From contig NZ_JAIWNB010000027.1 in assembly GCF_020215705.1 (NCBI RefSeq), positions 62,001 through 126,000 of the forward strand: a DNA stretch of 64,000 bases, read 5' to 3'. The translations under genes and the position numbers were made by a program. The notes under the pieces were generated by a model that worked only from the letters and a program-made list of their open reading frames with translations, made no database searches and had not been told where the DNA came from. This document shows, piece by piece, positions 58,740-64,000 of this stretch (the first letter of the stretch is position 1; every line of letters begins with the position of its first letter). This DNA comes from Nonomuraea aurantiaca. GTDB taxonomy: Bacteria; Actinomycetota; Actinomycetes; Streptosporangiales; Streptosporangiaceae.

Positions 58740-59074
58740 CGCTTCTCGAAGGTCTTGCCGTGGCTCAGAGCGGCGGTTTCGCGGCCCAGCGCGAGCGCCC
58801 GGCGGCGAAGGATCGACCGGGAACCATTGAGCACGCACGTCCTGACATAAGCGATCGTCGTGACGTCCGGCCGCCACCTGCCATGAAGCCGGGCGAACAC
58901 GTCCTGCACCACGTCTTCGGCCGTCTCTTGGTCACCGACAAGCAGCGCCGCGAGCCGCACAAGACCGAGCCGATGCTGGCGATAGAAGGCGATCAGCTCA
59001 GCATCAGGGGATGCGGCTGGGGGAGCGGACACCTTCGCTGTGGGCTCCCCCAGCCGCAAAATTTCGCTGTCCAT
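58740..59074 (-). pseudogene. Truncated ECF sigma factor (region 2 only)
   Basis: About 110 codons from ATG 59074. FYRQHRLGLVRLAALLVGDQ with ETAEDVVQDVFARLHGRWRP is sigma-70 region 2, and YVRTCVLNGSRSILRRRALA follows. Region 4 is absent: after ALSHGKTFEKRIF the frame runs into the unrelated downstream gene. No ribosome site stands before the ATG. A deletion joining the two genes explains both ends. Confidence 0.6.
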
Positions 59075-59526
59075 GGTCTATGAACGCGCACCCCTGCCGA
59101 TCCGCTGCTTCTGCACGGTCGGAAAGATTTCGTTCGCTTCCGCCGGGGTTCGGACTGGTTCTCCATGGGCCGGCAATCTCGCCCGATCACTTGTCTCGTT
59201 CTGCTTCGTGAGCCGCCGGTGAAGCGTCACACTGTGTGTGCGGCCATCGCCTCCCTTCGGTCCAGGTCATGTTCTCGAAGGACAACGCGATGGCCGTCTC
59301 CATTTCCGGCTTCGCCGACAACCTACACATCACGACACAGCCAGGCGTACGTACATCCCAGCGATCAGACGGACGACAGCACCGTCACGCGGCGTAGCGG
59401 TTCGCGGGATCGCCTGATCTCCTCCTTGGGAGATGTCGGCTTGATCCTGGGCAGCCCTGCGCCAAATCTGTATATCCCGGGCCCGTCGATCGGCTGATCG
59501 GACGGGCGTCCAAGGACACTGCTGGC
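59075..59526. other. Gene-poor interval
   Basis: No convincing gene. A 42-codon plus-strand frame at 59269-59397 (MFSKDNAMAVSISGFADNLH at its start) has protein-like composition but no ribosome site or recognisable family. Nothing else stands out. Confidence 0.4.
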
Positions 59527-60030
59527 ATGAACGGGCGTGAGGCGAGTGCGGCGGCGGAGCGGGCGGAGTTCGGGGGTGCCGTGTACGGCTCGCTGCTGGC
59601 GGCTTCCGTGGTCGCCGGCTCCGCCGCGGAGGGCGGCCCGCCGTCCCCGCCGGAGCTCGTGACGCTCCTGGTGTGTACAGGGGTGGTGTTCTGGATCACC
59701 CATGTCTACGTCCAGGTCGTGAGCTCCGGCTATCCCGCCAGACCCCTCACCTGGGCGAACCTGCGCTCGGTCGCCAGGCGCGAATGGCCGCTGGCACAGG
59801 CCTCGTTCCCGCCGTCGATCGCCGCGGCCATGGCCTCTGGGCTGGGCATGTCCAACACGGTCGCGGCTTGGGCGGCGCTGTGCGTCGCGGTGGCGAGCCA
59901 GGTCATGTGGGCCGTGACGGCCGCGGTCAAGACCGGCTCTTCCAGAAGAGTCGTCGTCATCTCCGGAATCGCCAACCTCATCCTCGGCCTGGCCATCGTC
60001 GCGCTCAAGACCGTGGTCGCCGGCCATTGA
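59527..60030 (+). CDS. Membrane protein of unknown function
   Basis: A 167-residue protein with about four hydrophobic segments (AVYGSLLAASVVAGSAA, VTLLVCTGVVFWITHVYVQV, AAWAALCVAVASQVMWAVTA, VVVISGIANLILGLAIVALK). No family recognised. It lies just upstream of the toxin-antitoxin pair and contains the first copy of a 36-bp direct repeat (SGLGMSNTVAAW coding). Confidence 0.75.
   Translation: MNGREASAAAERAEFGGAVYGSLLAASVVAGSAAEGGPPSPPELVTLLVCTGVVFWITHVYVQVVSSGYPARPLTWANLRSVARREWPLAQASFPPSIAAAMASGLGMSNTVAAWAALCVAVASQVMWAVTAAVKTGSSRRVVVISGIANLILGLAIVALKTVVAGH
59835..59870. repeat. 36-bp direct repeat, copy 1 (inside the membrane-protein gene)
   Basis: CTCTGGGCTGGGCATGTCCA plus 16 more bases. 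It matches 60843-60878 with one mismatch. It lies in the coding region, so it is the ancestral copy. Confidence 0.9.
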
Positions 60031-60072
60031 GGCCATGGTAAGGAGAGCAATACCTGGAGTATGGTCTCTTGT

Positions 60073-60351
60073 ATGGCGACCAAGAAGATAACGGTGACGA
60101 TCCCCGAGGAACTCATCGACGAGATCCGCGCGGAGGCGGCAGAGCGGGGCCTGTCCGCGTACGTCGCCGAGGCGTTGCGCTTCAAGCGTGACCGGGACCG
60201 GTTGCTGGAACTGGTGAACTGGCTGGGGGAAGAATACGGCCCGGTCACCGAAGAGGAAGGTTCGGCAGTACTCGAGGAGCTTGAAGATCTCGACGCCGAG
60301 CATGAGCGCCGCCGCGCCGGCGGCAAGCGCGACGCAGGAGAGGCTGCGTGA
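60073..60351 (+). CDS. Ribbon-helix-helix antitoxin
   Basis: A 92-residue protein. The RHH DNA-binding unit is ATKKITVTIPEELIDEIRAE followed by ERGLSAYVAEAL, and the acidic C-terminal tail would bind the toxin. Such antitoxins repress their own operon and neutralise a PIN-domain toxin. ATG 60073 was preferred over ATG 60061; neither has a strong ribosome site. Its stop overlaps the toxin GTG. Confidence 0.88.
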   Translation: MATKKITVTIPEELIDEIRAEAAERGLSAYVAEALRFKRDRDRLLELVNWLGEEYGPVTEEEGSAVLEELEDLDAEHERRRAGGKRDAGEAA

Positions 60352-60773
60352 GGAAACGAAGCGGTGAGCAGGGGAAGCAGCCGCTGCGGATCTTCGTACT
60401 CGACTGCCAGGCCTTGTCCCTGGCCGTGCGTGGCGACAGGAGGATGCTCGCCTGGCTCGACCTCGCGGCCCGGGGTCAGGCGGAGGTGGTGACCTCTCCG
60501 ATGACGGTGGTCGAGGCGTATGACAGCAGGATTACCGAGCAACGCTGGGATTGGGTGCTCTCCCGGCTCAACGTCGCCGACATCGGCAAGGAGGAGGCTC
60601 GCCAGGCCCGCCGACTCCTGACCGATGCCAAGCTGCACGGGCACAAGTACGCGATCGACGCGGTGCTCGCCGTCATCGCACGACAGCAGAAGGGGCAGGT
60701 CACCGTCTTCACCTCGGACGTCGACGACCTGGAGAAGCTGGTCCCGGACTCGATCGTCGTCAAGAAGGTATGA
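60348..60773 (+). CDS. PIN-domain toxin (VapC-like ribonuclease)
   Basis: A 141-residue PIN nuclease. Acidic residues expected for metal binding are in FVLDCQALSLAVRGD, VVEAYD, KYAIDAVLAVIA and FTSDVDDLEKL. GTG 60348 overlaps the antitoxin stop by four bases, the standard arrangement of a type II toxin-antitoxin operon. The toxin would cleave tRNA or other RNA when freed. Confidence 0.9.
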   Translation: MRKRSGEQGKQPLRIFVLDCQALSLAVRGDRRMLAWLDLAARGQAEVVTSPMTVVEAYDSRITEQRWDWVLSRLNVADIGKEEARQARRLLTDAKLHGHKYAIDAVLAVIARQQKGQVTVFTSDVDDLEKLVPDSIVVKKV

Positions 60774-60842
60774 CCTTCTACGCTCCCCGGTCGGGTCATC
60801 TCGCCGTAGTGGCGGTGCGTACTTCAGCAGGCGGCCCTGGAG

Positions 60843-60878
60843 CTCTGGGCTGGGCATGTCCAACACGGTTGCGGCTTG
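60843..60878. repeat. 36-bp direct repeat, copy 2
   Basis: Intergenic copy after the toxin gene, 1008 bases from copy 1 and one base different. Together the copies bracket the toxin-antitoxin operon. Confidence 0.9.
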
Positions 60879-60879
60879 T

Positions 60880-60910
60880 ACGGCTCGCGCCACGCGGTAG
60901 CGCGAGCCGT
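60880..60910. terminator. Bidirectional terminator hairpin
   Basis: A perfect 11-bp stem (ACGGCTCGCGC / GCGCGAGCCGT) with a nine-base loop between the toxin gene and the converging ABC operon. Confidence 0.8.
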
Positions 60911-60918
60911 GGGAGGGG

Positions 60919-61851
60919 TCAGCTCGACAGGCCGTGGGTCTTGACCCACTCGGCGGCGACCTCGTCGGGGTCCTTGTGGTCGTTGTCCACGAGCGAATCG
61001 AGCTTGCTCAGCTCCTCGGTGGTCAGCGCGGTGTTCAGCTTGGCCAGAGCGGTTTTGACCGTGTCGGTGGCCTTGTCGGTGCGGATCAGCGGGACGATGC
61101 GCTGGGCCGGGATGAGGTGCTTCGGGTCGGCCAGTACGACCCAGCCGTTCTTCGCGATGTCCACGTCGGTGCTGAAGAGGTTCGCCATATCGACGCCGCC
61201 GCTCTTCAAGGCTCCCTTGACCAGCGGTCCGCTGGCGTCAAGGGACTTGAACGCCTTGAACTCGACACCGTAGACGTCCTTGAGCCCGACCACGCCGACC
61301 TGGCGGGTCTTGACCTCCGGGGGTCCGCCGAAGGTCAGCTTGCCGTTGTGCTTGGCCAGGTCGGCGAGGGTGCTGAGGCCGTACTTGGCAGCGGTCTCCT
61401 TGGTGACGGTGAAGACGTCCGCGTCCTCGGCGACCGCCGGCGGCAGGATCGTCAGTCCCTTCGGCAGCTTGGCGGCGAGCGCCTGCTGCAGGGCGTCGGA
61501 GTCGCTCGCGGTGGCCTTGGGGTCGAAGTGCAGCAGGAGATTGCCCTGGTATTCGGGCAGCAGGTCGATGTCGCCGTTCCGCAGCGCGGGCACGACGATC
61601 TCCCGTGAGCCGAGGTTGGGCTTGACCGTCGCCTTCACGCCCGCGGCTTCGAGGACGTCGGCGTAGAGGTAGCCGAGGATCTGGTTCTCGGAGAAGTTGG
61701 CCGTACCGATCACGATCGTGGAGTCCCCGGACGCGGCGGTGGAGCCCGCGGCCGGCGGCGTGTTCAAGCTGGTCGTGCCTCCGCCGCAGGCGGCGAGCAC
61801 GGGGAGTACGGCGAGCGCGAGCGCGCCCGCGACGAAGTTCCGGCGATTCAT
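60919..61851 (-). CDS. Osmoprotectant ABC importer, substrate-binding lipoprotein
   Basis: A 310-residue OpuAC-family protein. The signal ends in the lipobox LPVLAACGGG, so it is anchored by a lipid at Cys. Motifs IVIGTANFSENQILGYLYAD, LLPEYQGNLLLHF and NLFSTDVDIAKNGWVVL fit binding of glycine betaine, choline or proline betaine. Starting ATG 61851 (MNRRNFVAGALALAVLP). Last gene of a four-gene operon. Confidence 0.92.
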   Translation of the reverse strand: MNRRNFVAGALALAVLPVLAACGGGTTSLNTPPAAGSTAASGDSTIVIGTANFSENQILGYLYADVLEAAGVKATVKPNLGSREIVVPALRNGDIDLLPEYQGNLLLHFDPKATASDSDALQQALAAKLPKGLTILPPAVAEDADVFTVTKETAAKYGLSTLADLAKHNGKLTFGGPPEVKTRQVGVVGLKDVYGVEFKAFKSLDASGPLVKGALKSGGVDMANLFSTDVDIAKNGWVVLADPKHLIPAQRIVPLIRTDKATDTVKTALAKLNTALTTEELSKLDSLVDNDHKDPDEVAAEWVKTHGLSS

Positions 61852-61864
61852 GAAGAAGGCTCCA

Positions 61865-62527
61865 TCAAGTAAGGCGGTGGCGGAAGAGAACGCGGTGGAT
61901 TCCGGCGAGGATGAGGTCCACGGCCACGGCGAGCGCCGCGACGAGGACGGCGCCGCCCATGACCTGGGTGAGGTCGCGCTGGGCGAGGCCGTCGAAGATG
62001 TACCGGCCGAGGCCGCCGAAACTGACATAGGCCGCGATGGTGGCGGTCGCGATGACCTGTACGGTCGCCAGCCGCAGCCCTGTCATGATCAGCGGGGCGG
62101 CGAGCGGGACCTCCACCCGCCACAAGGACTGAAGCCCGGTCATCCCCATGCCGCGGGCGGCGTCCTTGGTGTCCGCCTCGACCGCGGCCATGCCCGCGTA
62201 GGTGTTGGTCACGATCGACGGGATGGCCAGCGCGACCAGGGAAATGTACACGGGGGTCATGCTCAGGCCGCTGACCAGGAAGACCAGGGTGACGATGCCC
62301 ACGGTCGGGAGGGCACGGCCGAAGCCCGAGAGGTTGATGGCGAGGAACGCGCCGCGCCCGGTGTGGCCGATGAACAACCCGATGGGCAGGGCGATCAGCG
62401 CGGCGACGAGGGTGGAGAGCAGGGAGTACTCCACGTGCTCGAACAGTCGCTGGGCGATGCCTTCCGAACCGGCCCACTGGCCGGCGGAGGTCAGCCAGGC
62501 GACCAGCTTGGAGAGGAGATCCATCAT
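61865..62527 (-). CDS. Osmoprotectant ABC importer, permease
   Basis: A 220-residue OpuCB/OpuCD-type permease with five or six helices. The EAA-like coupling loop is AARGMGMTGLQSLWRVEVPLA. ATG 62527 overlaps the stop of the upstream permease by four bases. Works with the other permease as a heterodimer. Confidence 0.92.
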   Translation of the reverse strand: MMDLLSKLVAWLTSAGQWAGSEGIAQRLFEHVEYSLLSTLVAALIALPIGLFIGHTGRGAFLAINLSGFGRALPTVGIVTLVFLVSGLSMTPVYISLVALAIPSIVTNTYAGMAAVEADTKDAARGMGMTGLQSLWRVEVPLAAPLIMTGLRLATVQVIATATIAAYVSFGGLGRYIFDGLAQRDLTQVMGGAVLVAALAVAVDLILAGIHRVLFRHRLT

Positions 62528-63171
62528 GCGCGCGCTCCCTTGCGGATCCAGGGGGTGCAGAGCCATTGCACAACGACGAGCACCGCGTCGGCGGCCAGCG
62601 CGAGCAGCAGCGTGAGGACCACTCCGGCGAGCACGGGGGTGGGGAAACTGCGCTGGAAGCCATCGGTGAACAGCTGGCCGATGCCGCCGTATCCGATGTA
62701 GCTGGCCACGCTGACCAGGGAGATGGTCATGACGCTGGCCACCCTGACCCCAGCCATGATCACCGGTAGGGCGAGCGGGAACTCGACTTTCACCAGCGTG
62801 CCCAGACTGCCCCTGCCCATGGCGAGGGAGGCCTCCCGGACCTTGGCGGGCACGCTGTCGAGCCCCTCGACGGTGTTGCGGAGCAGGACGACCAGGGTGT
62901 AGACGGTCAGCCCGGCGATCGCGGTCGTCCTGGTCAGTCCCGTGATCGGCAGCAGCAGGACGAACAGGGCCAGCGACGGCACCGTGAACATGATGTTGGA
63001 GATGCCGAGCAGGAGTCCGCGGAGCGGACGGACCCGGTGGGCGACCACGGCGAGCGGCAGCGCGATCAGCAGGCCGAGCAGCACAGCGGGGACCGCCGTC
63101 GCCAGGTGGTCCAGCGTGAGCGCCAGCAGGTCGTCGGTGTGCGTGGTGAGCCAGCCCCATTCGATGGTCAT
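62524..63171 (-). CDS. Osmoprotectant ABC importer, permease
   Basis: A 215-residue permease homologous to the neighbouring one. LAMGRGSLGTLVKVEFPLAL is its coupling loop. Its start overlaps the ATPase stop by four bases. Confidence 0.92.
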   Translation of the reverse strand: MTIEWGWLTTHTDDLLALTLDHLATAVPAVLLGLLIALPLAVVAHRVRPLRGLLLGISNIMFTVPSLALFVLLLPITGLTRTTAIAGLTVYTLVVLLRNTVEGLDSVPAKVREASLAMGRGSLGTLVKVEFPLALPVIMAGVRVASVMTISLVSVASYIGYGGIGQLFTDGFQRSFPTPVLAGVVLTLLLALAADAVLVVVQWLCTPWIRKGARA

Positions 63172-64000
63172 GCGAGGCTCCGCTGATGGGCGTGCACGAC
63201 GTCGTCTCTGGAGGCCCCGACCAGCACGCCTGCCGCGTCCACCCGTACCGCCATCCCGGTGGGAGAGGAGACGGTCTCGTTGAGCGCCGAGAGCAGCGAG
63301 TCGGCATCGGTCAGGCCGCGCACCGGGGTGAGGGCCGCCTGCCCGATCGAATCGGACCCGTCGAGCGCGTGTACGTCCAGCCAGCCCGCGGGTTTGCCGT
63401 CGGGGGAGACCGCGAGCAGCCAGCGCCCCGTCGCCTCCGCCCGCGCCTGCGCGGCCGTGTCGGTGGTACGCACCGCGGCGATCGGCTCGTACGGCACATC
63501 CTGCAGTGAGATGAGAGAGAGCAGCTTCAGCCCGCGTTCCGCGCCGAGGAATCCGGCGACGAAGTCGTCGGCCGGCCGGGCGAGCAGTTCGGCGGGTGGG
63601 GCGATCTGGACCATGTGCCCGCCGGTGCGGAAGATCGCGATGCGGTCGCCGAGCCGTACGGCTTCGTCGATGTCGTGGGTGACGAAGACGATGGTCTTGC
63701 GTAGTTCGGCCTGCAGCCGGATCAGCTCGTCCTGGAGCAGGGTCCGGACCACCGGGTCGACTGCCCCGAACGGCTCGTCCATGAGCAGGACGGGCGGGTC
63801 GGCGGCCAGCGCGCGGGCGACGCCCACGCGCTGTTGCTGGCCGCCGGAGAGCTGATGGGGATAGCGTTTGCCGGACTCGGCGGCCAGGCCGACGACCTCG
63901 AGAAGCTCGGCGGCCCTGGCGCGGGCCTTGCGCCGGCCCCAGCCGAGCAGCGTCGGCACGGTGGCGATGTTGTCCAGGACCGTACGGTGCGGAAACAGGC
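63168..64000 (-). CDS. Osmoprotectant ABC importer, ATPase subunit (5' end beyond window)
   Basis: The C-terminal 277 residues of an OpuCA-type ATPase; the start and Walker A lie beyond base 64000 (the frame reads LFPHRTVLDNIATVP at the window edge). The signature is LSGGQQQRVGVARAL, Walker B is VLLMDEPFGAVDP, and the H-loop is FVTHDIDEAV. After residue 170 of the visible part follows a CBS-like pair (AVRTTDTAAQARAEATGRWL, DADSLLSALNETVSSP), which in such importers senses ionic strength. First gene seen of the operon. Confidence 0.92.
   Translation of the reverse strand, partial: LFPHRTVLDNIATVPTLLGWGRRKARARAAELLEVVGLAAESGKRYPHQLSGGQQQRVGVARALAADPPVLLMDEPFGAVDPVVRTLLQDELIRLQAELRKTIVFVTHDIDEAVRLGDRIAIFRTGGHMVQIAPPAELLARPADDFVAGFLGAERGLKLLSLISLQDVPYEPIAAVRTTDTAAQARAEATGRWLLAVSPDGKPAGWLDVHALDGSDSIGQAALTPVRGLTDADSLLSALNETVSSPTGMAVRVDAAGVLVGASRDDVVHAHQRSLA

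Noticed and set aside
59269..59397. 42-codon plus-strand frame in a gene-poor interval
   Set aside because: Protein-like start, but no ribosome site or recognisable family; kept only as a note in the interval.
1..64000. tRNA, rRNA, integrase, transposase or attachment site
   Set aside because: None was recognised by eye on either strand. A tRNAscan-SE and an ISfinder search would be decisive.

Overview
The window is about 70% G+C with GTG and TTG starts, GGAGG-type ribosome sites, many MerR, TetR, LuxR-type, PucR, SARP/BTAD and WYL regulators, ECF sigma factors and NarL-type two-component systems. This points to the chromosome of a filamentous actinomycete. The flavour is Streptosporangiaceae or Nonomuraea-like, which is an inference; there is no rRNA gene to confirm it. 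I found no tRNA, rRNA, CRISPR array, intact insertion sequence or prophage.

Layout. 0-6 kb: C-terminal part of an MMPL lipid-type transporter with a long repeat-bearing tail, a DHA2-type MFS exporter, a GT1-like glycosyltransferase and a secreted protein. 6-8.2 kb: an oxidoreductase-MerR operon. 8.3-17.4 kb: the most notable block. An antigen-85-like secreted esterase diverges from a single-module type I polyketide synthase (ACP-KS-AT-DH-like-KR-ACP-TE), whose stop overlaps the start of a crotonyl-CoA carboxylase/reductase. 17.4-26.8 kb: PucR and LysR regulators, an EF-hand protein, aldo/keto reductase, GH13 enzyme, secreted 5'-nucleotidase, an ECF41 sigma factor with its own sensor domain, an LUD protein and a small hydrolase. 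26.8-28.9 kb: a decayed strip with a frameshifted gene and remnants. 28.9-32.8 kb: cytochrome bd oxidase behind a two-component system. 33-41.4 kb: a desaturase, a SARP/NB-ARC/TPR regulator, a MhuD-like heme monooxygenase, an FAD monooxygenase with its TetR regulator, and a FabH-like enzyme with its TetR regulator. 41.5-45.6 kb: a membrane protein/two-component operon, an SRPBCC protein and a MerR protein. 45.6-46.3 kb: a gene-free repeat region. 46.3-57.9 kb: TetR/P450, a DUF1905-hydrolase operon, ilvD, a MerR-TipAS protein, epoxide hydrolase/WYL, an erythromycin-esterase-like gene with a double-MerR regulator, and a methyltransferase with its MerR regulator. 57.9-60.8 kb: remnants of a sigma factor and a hypothetical gene, a membrane protein, and an RHH/PIN toxin-antitoxin pair. 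60.9-64 kb: an osmoprotectant ABC importer cut by the window end.

How it fits together. The esterase, PKS and CCR could together make and handle an alpha-alkyl, beta-hydroxy acyl product, which is the chemical logic of mycolate synthesis in miniature. An MMPL transporter and a glycosyltransferase lie a few kilobases upstream. The rest is a series of small regulator-plus-enzyme units, most of them divergent pairs with a visible inverted repeat between them.

Two whole-window themes stand out. First, in-frame minisatellite expansions (periods 9, 15, 24, 30 and 42 bp) occur in linkers or termini of at least five unrelated genes. Second, two accessory gene pairs are each bracketed by a 36-39 bp direct repeat, one copy of which lies inside a neighbouring gene.
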